Positions 23,809-32,289 of a stretch of 64,000 nucleotides of DNA are shown here, piece by piece (the stretch's first letter is position 1; every line of letters begins with the position of its first letter). This stretch comes from Micromonospora zingiberis (lineage in GTDB: Bacteria; Actinomycetota; Actinomycetes; Mycobacteriales; Micromonosporaceae). The stretch is from positions 97,090-161,089 of the forward strand of contig NZ_SJJR01000013.1 of NCBI RefSeq assembly GCF_004331455.1, read 5' to 3'. The notes below the pieces were generated by a model, which saw only the letters and a program-made list of their open reading frames with translations, did not search any database and was not told the DNA's origin. A program made the position numbers and the translations under genes.

Positions 23809-24261
23809 CTAGCCGAGCCGGTCCCGGTCCAGTCGACCGCCCTTTTCCGCGCGCTCCGTCCGCTCGGGCACCGCTGGTCGCTCCCTGGCGGACGGCCGGT
23901 CGCCGCGCATCTCCGGCAGCCGCTCGTTGCGCCCACGCACCCGGGTCACCTGGTACAGCCGGTTGAGTCGGGTTGGCCAGCCCAGGAAACGGTCGAACAT
24001 GTCGGCGGCGCTGCCGGTGAGGCTGGGGCTGAGCCGGTGCAGATCGTCGATGGCGTCGCACAGGCAACCGGCCAGATAGAGGTGCAGGCCGACCGGGCTG
24101 CCGTCGTAGTCGGCCAGCAGGGCGAGCTTGGCCCGCGTACACGGCCAGGGTTGACCGCACCGGCGGCACAACCACAGCGGACGCATCGGCGGATGCTCGG
24201 CCGGTTCCGCGGCCAGCAGATGCGGTGGCGGCTGCTCCGGCGGTGGGCAGTCCTCAGTCAT
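23809..24261 (-). CDS. Zinc-ribbon-like small protein, copy 1 (Micromonosporaceae-type)
   Basis: A 150-residue protein. The core MRPLWLCRRCGQPWPC (about residues 26-41) is a four-cysteine-like cluster with three Cys, followed by a helical region YLAGCLCDAIDDLHRLSPSL and TGSAADMFDRFLGW. The same core occurs at 48958-49251 with high similarity, so this is a paralogous family. I believe relatives are often labelled flavin reductase, but I see no flavin-binding motif and do not endorse that. ATG 24261 was chosen; the frame stays open further upstream through a structured repeat. The C-terminal 50 residues are basic and variable. Function unknown. Confidence 0.65.
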   Translation of the reverse strand: MTEDCPPPEQPPPHLLAAEPAEHPPMRPLWLCRRCGQPWPCTRAKLALLADYDGSPVGLHLYLAGCLCDAIDDLHRLSPSLTGSAADMFDRFLGWPTRLNRLYQVTRVRGRNERLPEMRGDRPSARERPAVPERTERAEKGGRLDRDRLG

Positions 24262-24289
24262 GGCCCCACCCCCCGGAGGTGGTCGCCAG

Positions 24290-24405
24290 CGGACGGTGGG
24301 TTCGGGGACCAACGGACGAACCCACCGCCGCCGGGCGGCGGCGGTCAGCCGGCCGCCGATCACCCGTCCACGCAGCCCGGGCAGCAGTACGCGAACGGGG
24401 ACTCT
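24290..24405. repeat. Two-hairpin structured element, copy 1
   Basis: CGGTGGGTTC (24294-24303) pairs with GAACCCACCG (24318-24327); a GC-rich CCGCCG/CGGCGG hairpin follows, then a conserved tail starting GCCGATCACCCG (about 24355) and ending TACGCGAACGGGGA (about 24400). Similar elements lie at 49506-49616 and 55937-56046. Confidence 0.6.
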
Positions 24406-24453
24406 GAACCGGCACCGCCGCTGCGGTGCCGGGCTGAACCAGGAACGGGCCGC

Positions 24454-26223
24454 TCACCCTTCGTCCGTTCGCGCACCCGAACGGTGCACTCCGGCGCGCG
24501 ACCGGTTGACCGCGCGGAGCGTGAACAGGGCCGCCGCCACCGCGATGATCCCCGTGCCGACCAGGGCGATCGGCAGGATCGGGCGCGCTGGCTCGGAGCC
24601 GGACGCCGACCCGGCCGCCGCCTCCACCGGTGGCAGCTGCGTTACCGGCGCCGCCGCGACGCTGGGCGCCCCGGAGGCGGACGGCGTCGGCGACGGCGTA
24701 CTCGGCGAGGCGCTCGGGCTGGCGGCGGCGACCGCGGTCCGCTGTACCGAGCCGATGTCGCAGCGGGCCGTGCTCCGCTTCTCGCCCCGCTGGTCCCGGC
24801 TCTCGCACTTGGCGCCGGCGCCCAGCAGCGGGCTGTTCTTCGCCGGCATCATGTTCCAGGTGGACCCGCCGTTCGCCACGGGCGCGGCGAGCCGGGGGTT
24901 GGCCGCGGTGACCCCGGGAACGCACTTGTTGGAGTTGTCCCGCGAGGTGACGAGCCACTGCACCACCCGTCCCCCGGTGCCGGTCGAACTGCACGTCATC
25001 GACTGGCCCCACGGGTTGCCGGCGGAGTTGGCGACGAAGACGGTGTTGTTGAGCACGAACTTGCTGCCGAACAGCGCCCCACCGTGGCCGCCGGCCCGGT
25101 TCTTCGCGTACGTCACGTTGTTGCTGCGGTGACCGTCGCCGAAGATCGCGCCACCGTAGTCCTTGGCGGTGTTGCCGTGGATCGTGCTGTTGCTGATCGC
25201 GCAGGTCGGAAAGCAGTCGAGGTAGAGGGCGCCGCCGTTGCCGTCGCTGGTGTTGGACAACAGGCTCGACTGTCTGACGATGATCGAGCCGTTGCGCCCG
25301 GTGTCCGGGCCCATGCTCAGCCGGGCGGCGCCACCGGCGCCGTTGCCGCCTCGGCCGTTGGGCTTGACCCGGTTGCCGGAGAAGGTGGTCCGCTCAACGA
25401 TGATCTTGTCAGGCGCGTACGCCCAGAGGTAGGCGCCGCCGCCGTTGCCGTGGCCCGTGTTGTTCCTGATGGTCGAGCCGCAGATCTGGATCACACCACC
25501 CGACTGGCCGATCGGCTTGGCGCCGTCGGTGCCGATCGCGCCGCCGTCACCGAGGCCGCCGCTGGTGGTGGTGCTGTTGTCGGTGAAGGTCGAGTTGACC
25601 ACGGACAACGGCGACAACAGGCTGTAGACGGCTCCGCCGTACCAGGACGAGTTGCCGGTGAAGGTGCTCCGGGTGATCGACAGCGAGCTGTCGGTGTGTA
25701 CGGCGACCGCGCCGCCACCGATGCCTGCGGTGTTGTTCCGGAAGGTGCTGCCGATCACCTCCACCCGCGACTGGTACCGGCCCGCGACCGCCCCGCCGGT
25801 GCCGGTCTTGCGCGAGTCCGACTGCTCGGCGGCGCCGTTGACGAAGGTCAGGTTCCGCACCGACAGGGTGGTGCGGTCCTCCGCCACCAGGATCCGGTTC
25901 TTGCCGCGACCGTCGAGGGTGACCTTTCCCCCGCCGTCGATCACGGTCGTCTTCGTCACCGAGAGCTCCCGGCTGACCTGGATCTTCGCGGCGTCGCCAC
26001 ACTTGAAGGTGACGTGCCCACCCCGCGTCACCGCGGTGCGCAGGGCGCTTTCCGTGCAGCTCGCGGCGGTGCCGGTACCGACGACGGTGCCCGAGGACGG
26101 CACCTTCAGCGTCGGCGGCGGTTCGCAGCTGGCGGCGGCCCAGGCAGTTGACCCGGTACCGAAGACAACTGCGCACACTGCCAGCACGGGCACCACCAGC
26201 TGCGCGAACGGTCTCAACTGCAT
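24454..26223 (-). CDS. Secreted parallel beta-helix repeat protein (polymorphic-repeat surface protein)
   Basis: A 589-residue exported protein. Signal peptide to about residue 30 (ending STAWA). Residues 60-440 are built of short repeats of the type STFRNNTAGIGGGAVAV, with recurring GGA(V/I/A) and NxT/S, the pattern of right-handed beta-helices such as Chlamydia-type polymorphic repeats and pectate-lyase-like folds. A Ser/Pro-rich stalk (about 495-550) precedes a C-terminal transmembrane helix (about 553-572) and basic tail, so it is anchored to the membrane with the helix projecting outward. No LPXTG motif. ATG 26223 has TGGAGT upstream. Adhesion or polysaccharide binding is inferred. It follows the sigma-AbfB gene on the same strand. 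Confidence 0.8.
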   Translation of the reverse strand: MQLRPFAQLVVPVLAVCAVVFGTGSTAWAAASCEPPPTLKVPSSGTVVGTGTAASCTESALRTAVTRGGHVTFKCGDAAKIQVSRELSVTKTTVIDGGGKVTLDGRGKNRILVAEDRTTLSVRNLTFVNGAAEQSDSRKTGTGGAVAGRYQSRVEVIGSTFRNNTAGIGGGAVAVHTDSSLSITRSTFTGNSSWYGGAVYSLLSPLSVVNSTFTDNSTTTSGGLGDGGAIGTDGAKPIGQSGGVIQICGSTIRNNTGHGNGGGAYLWAYAPDKIIVERTTFSGNRVKPNGRGGNGAGGAARLSMGPDTGRNGSIIVRQSSLLSNTSDGNGGALYLDCFPTCAISNSTIHGNTAKDYGGAIFGDGHRSNNVTYAKNRAGGHGGALFGSKFVLNNTVFVANSAGNPWGQSMTCSSTGTGGRVVQWLVTSRDNSNKCVPGVTAANPRLAAPVANGGSTWNMMPAKNSPLLGAGAKCESRDQRGEKRSTARCDIGSVQRTAVAAASPSASPSTPSPTPSASGAPSVAAAPVTQLPPVEAAAGSASGSEPARPILPIALVGTGIIAVAAALFTLRAVNRSRAGVHRSGARTDEG

Positions 26224-26382
26224 GCAGACTCCAGCCGACACGACGACGTACGGTGAGCTGGCGACGGCCGATGCTCGGCCGGCCGGCGCCTCACGCAGTA
26301 GGAGACCGCGCGGCCGGCCGGCGGATAACGGAAACTGTGGGCCGAATTCCGCAGCGGTTTCGTGGGACGGCAGCGCCGGGCG

Positions 26383-27963
26383 TCAGGCCCAGGGATCACG
26401 CACCACGAAGGAGCTCTCGGCCGCGAACTCCCGGCTGCCGTCGGGGAGATCCAGCCAGAAGCCGCCGTCGCGGTGGTGCACCACGAGCGAGGGATAGTTG
26501 TGCGACTGGAGGGTCACCGATCCGGCGGCCGATCCCCGGCGCGGGCAGAAGGTGGCGTCCTCGCGGAAGAGCGGAGTGCCCTCGTCCGGGCTGAGCTGCA
26601 CCTGTAGTCCCCAGTGCCGCAGGTAGCGCCCGTCGGCGGCGCGCAGCGTGACGCAGGTCGGGTCGGCCAGCCCTCGGCTGACGGTGAAGGTGGCCCGCTC
26701 CCGGGCCCGTTCGGCGCTGGCCGCGCCGACCTGGCCGAGTTCCGCGTACCTGCCGTCGTGGCTGAGGTACCGGCCCGCCGCCTCGACCGACTCCAGTGAC
26801 CAGCTGCCCAGCGGGATGGTGCCCGGCGCGGTGGCCGGGCGGCTCGGGGACGGCCGGGCCGGGGACGGTTCGGGTGACGGCGTCCGGGCCGACGGGGTGG
26901 GTGCGGCACTCGACGGCGCCGGAGCGGCCGTGGTGGGTGCCGCGACGATGGCGGGTGGGGCCGGTGCCGGTCCGGGCGGCAGCGCCACGCCGGCCACGGT
27001 GCCGGCGGCCAACGCCGCACCGGCGGCGACGCTGGCCACCGGGTGGGCACTCACCAACTGGGCGAGCTTGCCGAGCAGCGTGCCGGGCGTGCCACCGGCC
27101 GCCGTCGTCGCCCCGGTGGCGGTGTACGCCGCCGCCAGCACCGGCGTGGTCACGGTCGTCGTGGTCAGCAGCCCCTTGGCGGCGAGTGCGGCGGCCAGGC
27201 CGGCCGGCACCGCCAACGGCGCGATGCCCAGCAGCAGCCGCTCGGCGGGCACCTGGCCCTCGGCCCGGGTCGAGCAGGTGGGGCAGTCCCGGGTGTGGCG
27301 GGCGATCCGCTTGCGCCACACGGGTGCGGGACGACCGTCCCAGCCGTCGATGGCCGCCGTCAGTCCGGGGCAGCGCGGATCGGCGGCCAGCGCCGCGACG
27401 ATGCCGCGGCTCAGTTCGAGCTGCTCGCGCATTCGTTGCAGGCGTACGCCGACGTGCGCGACGGTGGTGTCACAGGCGGCGGCGACCTCGCTGCGGCTCA
27501 GCTGGCCGGCGCACTCCTGCCACCACAGCGACAGCATCGGGCGCTGCGCCACGTCGAGCCAGCGGCTCGCCTCGACCACCTGACGGCGCTGGTCCGCCAG
27601 GTACAGCCGCAGGATCGCCTCGTCCTCGACGTCACCGTCGCCGGGCAGCAGGTCGGCCGTGTCGACCACGGTGGCCCGGTCGACGGCGATCCGCACCCGC
27701 TGCCGGTGGGTGGCGATCTGCCGCAACGCGATGGCCACCAGCCAGGACCGGAAACTCTCCGGGGCGCGCAACGCCGGCAGGTCACGGATGACCCGGACCA
27801 GGGTCTCCTGCACCACGTCGTCGATGTCGACGTGACCGTGCAGGGCCCGCCCGACGATGTTGTACAGCAACGGCAGATGCGCGGCGATCAGTTCTTCGCG
27901 GGCCGACCGGTCGCCCGACTGCGCCGCGGCGACGAGCTCCGCGTGGTTTGCAGTGATCGTCAT
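26383..27963 (-). CDS. ECF-type sigma factor fused to zinc anti-sigma motif, membrane segments and AbfB domain
   Basis: A 526-residue fusion. Sigma region 2 lies about residues 20-95 (DVVQETLVRVIRDLPALR, FRSWLVAIALRQIATHR) and region 4 about 135-185 (LSRSEVAAACDTTVAHVGVR). An HxxxCxxC zinc anti-sigma motif follows at H223, C227, C230. Hydrophobic segments at about 243-263 and 308-328 are separated by an Ala/Thr-rich stretch; a Pro/Ser-rich linker (330-382) leads to an AbfB (CBM42-like) beta-trefoil at 383-526 (ESVEAAGRYLSHDGRYAEL, YLRHWGLQVQLSP). Sigma, inhibitor, membrane anchor and extracellular sugar-binding domain are thus on one chain. ATG 27963 chosen; ATG 27978 possible. The beta-helix surface protein downstream is a likely co-regulated gene. 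Confidence 0.85.
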   Translation of the reverse strand: MTITANHAELVAAAQSGDRSAREELIAAHLPLLYNIVGRALHGHVDIDDVVQETLVRVIRDLPALRAPESFRSWLVAIALRQIATHRQRVRIAVDRATVVDTADLLPGDGDVEDEAILRLYLADQRRQVVEASRWLDVAQRPMLSLWWQECAGQLSRSEVAAACDTTVAHVGVRLQRMREQLELSRGIVAALAADPRCPGLTAAIDGWDGRPAPVWRKRIARHTRDCPTCSTRAEGQVPAERLLLGIAPLAVPAGLAAALAAKGLLTTTTVTTPVLAAAYTATGATTAAGGTPGTLLGKLAQLVSAHPVASVAAGAALAAGTVAGVALPPGPAPAPPAIVAAPTTAAPAPSSAAPTPSARTPSPEPSPARPSPSRPATAPGTIPLGSWSLESVEAAGRYLSHDGRYAELGQVGAASAERARERATFTVSRGLADPTCVTLRAADGRYLRHWGLQVQLSPDEGTPLFREDATFCPRRGSAAGSVTLQSHNYPSLVVHHRDGGFWLDLPDGSREFAAESSFVVRDPWA

Positions 27964-28141
27964 CCCGCACCGCCCCATGGGAGTGTCCCGCCGAGCACGA
28001 CGACACACCCTAACGAGTAGGTACGCGGTGGGACATGAGGCGAGCCCGGCTTTCATTGAGTGAAAGCTGCGGTCCCGGCCGTGACCGTGCCACGGGATGA
28101 TCCGGCTGCCCCACGGTTCGTCGAGGAGGAGGTTCGGTCCC

Positions 28142-29185
28142 ATGACGTTCGCACGTGACCAGTGGTACGTGGCGGCCTACGGCAGCGAGGTCGGGCGGGA
28201 GCTGCTCGCCCGTACGGTGCTGGGTGAGCCGCTCGTGCTGTACCGCACCGGCGCCGGGGAGGCGGTGGCGCTGGCCGACCGCTGCGTACACCGGCGCTAC
28301 CCGCTCTCGGAGAGCCGGCTCGACGGCGACACGATCGTCTGCGGCTACCACGGCTTCACCTACGACCAGACCGGATCCTGTGTCTTCGTACCAGGTCAGC
28401 AGCGCATTCCGCGTACCGCGCGGGTCGCGGCGTACCCGGTGGTGGAGCAGGACTCCTTCGTCTGGGTGTGGATCGGCGACCGGGACCGGGCCGACCCCGC
28501 CGCGATCCCCCGCGCCCCCTGGCTGACCGATCCCCGGTACGCGGTGGTGCGCGGCATGGCGCCGCTGAACGCGCGGTACGGCCTGCTGGTGGACAACCTG
28601 ATGGACCTGTCCCACGAGACCTACCTGCACGGTGGTTACATCGGCACGCCCGAGGTGGCGAACACCCCGATCACCACCGAAGTGGACGACGAGCGGGGCA
28701 TCGTCTACGTCAGCCGGCACATGGACGACGCGGAGTGCCCGCCGTTCTACGCCCGCTCGACCGGCATCCAGGGCCGGATCACCCGCTGGCAGGACATCGA
28801 ATACCACCCGCCCTGTCTCTACCTGCTGCACAGCCGGATCGCCCCGCAGGGCGTCTACCCGCCGGCCCAGGGCGAGGACGACCAGGCGTTCCACGCCGAG
28901 ATCGTGTACGCGATCACCCCGTCGACCGAGCACACCACGTACGACTTCTGGGCGGTGGCGCGGGACTTCGCGATCGACGACGAGTCGGTCAGCGAGTACC
29001 TGTACCAGAGCAACCACACGGTGGTCATGCAGGACGTGACGGCGCTCGACATCCTGGAGCAGGTGATCGCGTCCGAACCGGAGAAGTACCAGGAGCTGAG
29101 CATCAACATCGACACCGGCGGGCTGGCCGCCCGGCGGCTGCTGGCCCGCATGGTCGGCGCGGGGACGGTGGAGGCGACCCGGTGA
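28142..29185 (+). CDS. Rieske non-heme iron oxygenase (VanA-type)
   Basis: A 347-residue oxygenase component. The Rieske [2Fe-2S] ligands are C48, H50, C67 and H70 (RCVHRRYPLSE, VCGYHGFTYD). The mononuclear iron site is in DNLMDLSHETYLHGG with H158 and H163. Size and motifs match vanillate O-demethylase and related single-component oxygenases that hydroxylate or demethylate aromatic acids. AGGAGG precedes ATG 28142. It overlaps a 74-residue gene which in turn overlaps a VanB-type reductase gene, so all three are translationally coupled. Substrate unproven. Confidence 0.88.
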   Translation: MTFARDQWYVAAYGSEVGRELLARTVLGEPLVLYRTGAGEAVALADRCVHRRYPLSESRLDGDTIVCGYHGFTYDQTGSCVFVPGQQRIPRTARVAAYPVVEQDSFVWVWIGDRDRADPAAIPRAPWLTDPRYAVVRGMAPLNARYGLLVDNLMDLSHETYLHGGYIGTPEVANTPITTEVDDERGIVYVSRHMDDAECPPFYARSTGIQGRITRWQDIEYHPPCLYLLHSRIAPQGVYPPAQGEDDQAFHAEIVYAITPSTEHTTYDFWAVARDFAIDDESVSEYLYQSNHTVVMQDVTALDILEQVIASEPEKYQELSINIDTGGLAARRLLARMVGAGTVEATR

Positions 29186-29406
29186 GCAGCCCAGCCGGCA
29201 TGCTCACCGGGGACCGGGTCTACCGGATCCACTGGCTGCCGGGCACCGACATCCTGCGCGGCGTCTGCCACTGCGGCGCCCAGCGGGTCGCCGAGGAGCC
29301 GGTCGAGCTGTGGGAGTGGCTGCTCGCCCACCCGCAGGGTCACCAGGCCCCGGCGGCGCCTCCGCCCTCCGCCGACGCGCCGACCCGGCTGGCGGTACCG
29401 GCGTGA
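29182..29406 (+). CDS. Small CHCG-motif protein between oxygenase and reductase
   Basis: A 74-residue protein with GTGA overlaps at both ends (29182 with the oxygenase stop, 29403 with the reductase start). Its core YRIHWLPGTDILRGVCHCG is followed by ELWEWLLAHPQGH and a Pro/Ala-rich tail. The CHC pair could bind metal or a cluster. I do not know a named family. Its position between the two enzyme genes with no gap implies stoichiometric production with the complex, so an accessory, assembly or electron-transfer role is plausible. Confidence 0.7.
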   Translation: MSSPAGMLTGDRVYRIHWLPGTDILRGVCHCGAQRVAEEPVELWEWLLAHPQGHQAPAAPPPSADAPTRLAVPA

Positions 29407-30356
29407 CCGAAGACGACCTGACCGGTGTGGAGCTGATGGTGACCGGTCGGGACCAGGTGGCGAGCGAGGTCGTCGCGATCAACCTGGGCCGTCCCGACGG
29501 CGGTGACCTGCCCGAGTGGACCCCGGGTGCGCACGTCGACCTGGTGCTGGGCCCGGAGCTGGTACGCCAGTACTCGCTCTGCGGTGACCCGGCGGACCGG
29601 TCGATGCTGCGGATCGCGGTCCAACGCGAACCGGACGGGCGCGGCGGCTCGCGGCTCGTGCACGACCGGCTGCGCCCCGGCGCCACCGTCCGGGTGCGCG
29701 GGCCACGGAACAACTTCGTGCTGGTTCCGGCACCGCGTTACCTCTTCATCGCGGGTGGCATCGGGATCACCCCGATCAGCCCGATGGTCGCCGCCGCCGA
29801 CGCGGCCGGCGCCGACTGGCGACTGGTGTACGGCGGGCGCAGCCGCGCCACCATGGCCTTCGCCGCCGCCCTGCGGGAGAAGTACGGCGACCGGGTCAGC
29901 CTGTGTCCGCAGGACGAGACCGGCCTGCTCGACCTGCCCGGGTTGCTCGGCCGTCCGGATGCCGGGCTCGTCTACTGCTGTGGCCCGGAAGCCCTGGTCA
30001 AGGCGGTGGAGCAGCACTGTAGCGGCTGGCCGCCCGGCGGCCTGCACGTCGAGCGGTTCACCCCGGTCGACCGGGCCGGCGACGGCGACACGACGATCGA
30101 GGTCGAGCTCGCCAGCTCCGGGCGGACGCTCACGGTGCCGCCCGGTACGCCGATCCTTCAGGCGGTGGAGGAGGCCGGGGTGCAGGTGCTCTCCTCCTGC
30201 CGGGAGGGCACCTGCGGCACCTGCGAGACCACCGTGCTCGGCGGGGTGCCGGAGCACCGGGACAGTCTGCTCACCGAGGAGGAACGGGCGGCCGGCGACA
30301 CGATGATGATCTGTGTCTCGCGGGCCCGTACGCCCCGGCTCGTGCTGGACCTGTGA
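29403..30356 (+). CDS. VanB-type ferredoxin reductase (FNR domain plus C-terminal 2Fe-2S)
   Basis: A 317-residue electron-transfer protein. FMN/FAD-binding domain about 8-105 (RQYSLCGDP), NAD-binding domain about 108-225 (LFIAGGIGITPISPMV, VYCCGPEALV), and a C-terminal plant-type ferredoxin domain about 232-317 with cysteines in SSCREGTCGTCETTVL and a final Cys in MMICVSRA. This is the phthalate-dioxygenase-reductase/VanB layout that passes electrons from NAD(P)H to a Rieske oxygenase, here the one encoded at 28142. GTG 29403 overlaps the small gene stop. Family call secure. Confidence 0.9.
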   Translation: MTEDDLTGVELMVTGRDQVASEVVAINLGRPDGGDLPEWTPGAHVDLVLGPELVRQYSLCGDPADRSMLRIAVQREPDGRGGSRLVHDRLRPGATVRVRGPRNNFVLVPAPRYLFIAGGIGITPISPMVAAADAAGADWRLVYGGRSRATMAFAAALREKYGDRVSLCPQDETGLLDLPGLLGRPDAGLVYCCGPEALVKAVEQHCSGWPPGGLHVERFTPVDRAGDGDTTIEVELASSGRTLTVPPGTPILQAVEEAGVQVLSSCREGTCGTCETTVLGGVPEHRDSLLTEEERAAGDTMMICVSRARTPRLVLDL

Positions 30357-30386
30357 CGGGCGTCGGGCAGCCGGGATGATGGCGGG

Positions 30387-31184
30387 GTGGACAGCCAACC
30401 CGGCCGGTCGGTCACCAGCAAGGTGCTGGCGCTGCTGGCCGCGTTCAGCCCGGCCAGCCCGGCACTGACCCTGACCGAGTTGGCCCGGCGGGCCGGGTTG
30501 CCGCTGCCCACCGCGCACCGCCGGGCCGCGGAGCTGGTCGCCTGGGGTGCGCTGGAGCGCGGCGAGGACGGGCGGTACCGGATCGGCCTGCGGTTGTGGG
30601 AGGTGGGCTCGCTCGCGCCCCGGGGTCTGGGGCTGCGTGAGCTGGCCCTGCCGGTGCTGGAAGACCTGTACGAGGTGACCCACGAGAACGTCCAGCTCGC
30701 CGTCCGGCAGGACCTGGAACTCGTCTTCATCGAGCGGATCGCCGGACGGCACGCGGTGCCCGTACTCACCCGGGTCGGCGGGCGCTTCGCGCTGCACGCC
30801 ACCGGGGTGGGGCTGGTCCTGCTCGCCTACGCGCCGACCGAGGTCCAGGAGCGGGTGCTGGCCGCACCGCTGGAGCGGTACACCGACCTGACCATCACCG
30901 ACCCGAGACAGTTGCGCCGGTGCCTGGCCGAGGTGCGTCGGGTCGGGTACGCGGTCAGCGACCGCCAGGTGACCATGGACGCCCTCTCGGTCGCCGCACC
31001 GATCCGCGCGGCCGACGGCGTGGTGGCCGCGATCTCGCTGGTGGTCGCCCACGACCGGGCGGATCCGCTGGCGCTGGCGCCGCTGGTGCAGGCCGCGGGT
31101 CGGGTGCTGTCCCGGGCGTTGGGCGCCCCGAACCGGCCAGCACCGGGCCGGGTGCCGTTACCGCCCCGCCACGGGACGCAGTAA
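30387..31184 (+). CDS. IclR family transcriptional regulator
   Basis: A 265-residue IclR protein: N-terminal winged HTH about 8-68 (LTELARRAGLPLPTAHRRAAELV, YRIGLRLWEVG) and effector domain about 80-250 (ENVQLAVRQDLELVFIERI, FALHATGVGLVLLA, MDALSVAAPIRAADG). IclR proteins commonly control aromatic-acid degradation operons. It is 30 bp downstream of the reductase gene on the same strand, so it is probably co-transcribed and autoregulating the oxygenase operon. GTG 30387 chosen, with GGCGGGG directly upstream. Effector unknown. Confidence 0.87.
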   Translation: MDSQPGRSVTSKVLALLAAFSPASPALTLTELARRAGLPLPTAHRRAAELVAWGALERGEDGRYRIGLRLWEVGSLAPRGLGLRELALPVLEDLYEVTHENVQLAVRQDLELVFIERIAGRHAVPVLTRVGGRFALHATGVGLVLLAYAPTEVQERVLAAPLERYTDLTITDPRQLRRCLAEVRRVGYAVSDRQVTMDALSVAAPIRAADGVVAAISLVVAHDRADPLALAPLVQAAGRVLSRALGAPNRPAPGRVPLPPRHGTQ

Positions 31185-31288
31185 TTTATCCAGGTGTCCG
31201 ATGTCCATCATGCGCGTTTGCTGACTGATCGCCCTCGCCGCCTCGGTACTGGCAGCGGGTCATGCTGGTGGTGAGCGAGGACGGCCCG

Positions 31289-32143
31289 ATGGATACGCCG
31301 TCGGACCGCTCGGCGGCGGTCGGGCGGGCGCGTGCCCAGCGGCTGCTGGTGACGCTGCTCGGGGACTACTGGCACGCCGGGCACGCACCGCTGCCCTCCG
31401 GCGGCCTGGTCGCGGTGCTGGCCGAGTTCGACATCGCGCCCGCCAACGCCCGCGCCACGCTCAGCCGGCTGACCCAGCGCGGGATGCTCGAACGGACCAA
31501 GGAGGGCCGGCGGACCAGCTACCGGCTGACCGAGTCGGCGGCGCAGATCCTCCGGCGCGGCGCCCGGCGCATCTTCGCCACCACCGACGAGAACGCCTGG
31601 GACGGCAGCTGGACCCTGATCGCGTTCACGCTGCCCCTGGACGACACGAACCAGCGCCGGCTGCTGCGCGCCCGACTGCGCTGGTTGACGTTCTGGCCGT
31701 TGTACGACGCCACCTGGGTCACCCCGCACGACCGGTTCGACGAGGTTCGTGAGCAGTTGACCGAGCTGGGCATCAACGACGCGGTGGTGCTGCGTTCCAC
31801 CGACCTGGACCTGCTGCCCAGTGGCCGGGCCCGGCTTGAGGCGGCCTGGCGGATCGACGACCTGGCCGCGGGTTACCAGGAGTTCCTGGAGCGGTACCGC
31901 GACCTGGCCCGGCGGGCCGGCGCCGGCACGGTGTCACCGGCGCGGGCGCTCGTGCAGCGCACCGAGATGGTCAACGACTGGCGTGCCCTGGTGGGCGAGG
32001 ATCCCGATCTGCCGGCCACCTTCCTGCCCGCCTCCTTTCCCCGCGCCGAGGCCCGGGCGATGTTCCTGAACACCTCCGAGGCGCTGGCCGAGTCGGCGCA
32101 GCACCGCTTCGAGGAACTCGTCCAGACTCCCGACCGGGCCTGA
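31289..32143 (+). CDS. PaaX family transcriptional repressor, copy 1
   Basis: A 284-residue PaaX-like regulator. N-terminal winged HTH about 10-85 (LLVTLLGDYWHAGHAPLPSG, NARATLSRLTQRGMLERTKEGRR), then the PaaX central and C-terminal domains (WDGSWTLIAFTLP, RLRWLTFWPLYDATWVTP, LVQRTEMVNDWRAL). PaaX proteins repress phenylacetate or related genes and release DNA on binding an aryl-CoA thioester. ATG 31289 has GAGGA at 7-nt spacing; ATG 31262 is an alternative. A second PaaX is encoded at 40038. It probably controls the promoter at 32186-32229. Confidence 0.87.
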   Translation: MDTPSDRSAAVGRARAQRLLVTLLGDYWHAGHAPLPSGGLVAVLAEFDIAPANARATLSRLTQRGMLERTKEGRRTSYRLTESAAQILRRGARRIFATTDENAWDGSWTLIAFTLPLDDTNQRRLLRARLRWLTFWPLYDATWVTPHDRFDEVREQLTELGINDAVVLRSTDLDLLPSGRARLEAAWRIDDLAAGYQEFLERYRDLARRAGAGTVSPARALVQRTEMVNDWRALVGEDPDLPATFLPASFPRAEARAMFLNTSEALAESAQHRFEELVQTPDRA

Positions 32144-32185
32144 GTCCGGCATCAACGACGGATCGATCTCGCGTCTGAAGTAGAT

Positions 32186-32229
32186 ACGATGCAAAATCGT
32201 TGACGCCCGATCAGATTTCGCATTATGTT
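32186..32229 (+). promoter_or_regulatory. Promoter and candidate operator for the DUF6351 gene
   Basis: TTGACG (32200-32205) and TATGTT (32224-32229) are separated by 18 bp. The inverted repeat ACGAT-N5-ATCGT (32186-32200) touches the -35. The upstream PaaX is the likely but unproven binder. Confidence 0.55.
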
Positions 32230-32289
32230 CCCCGTGCGCATGTGACCAGGAGGTCCAGCCGCCCGTTCCCGGCTGAAAGGGGCACTGCT

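Noticed and set aside
24263..24363. N-terminal extension of the zinc-ribbon-like protein (MIGGRLTAAARRRW frame)
   Set aside because: Frame is open through the structured element and a similar frame occurs in copy 2, but copy 3 does not keep it and ATG 24261 has a better context; retained only as an alternative.
23656..26151. Long plus-strand open frame over the beta-helix protein gene
   Set aside because: Antisense to a gene with signal peptide, repeats and membrane anchor; no motif in the opposing frame.
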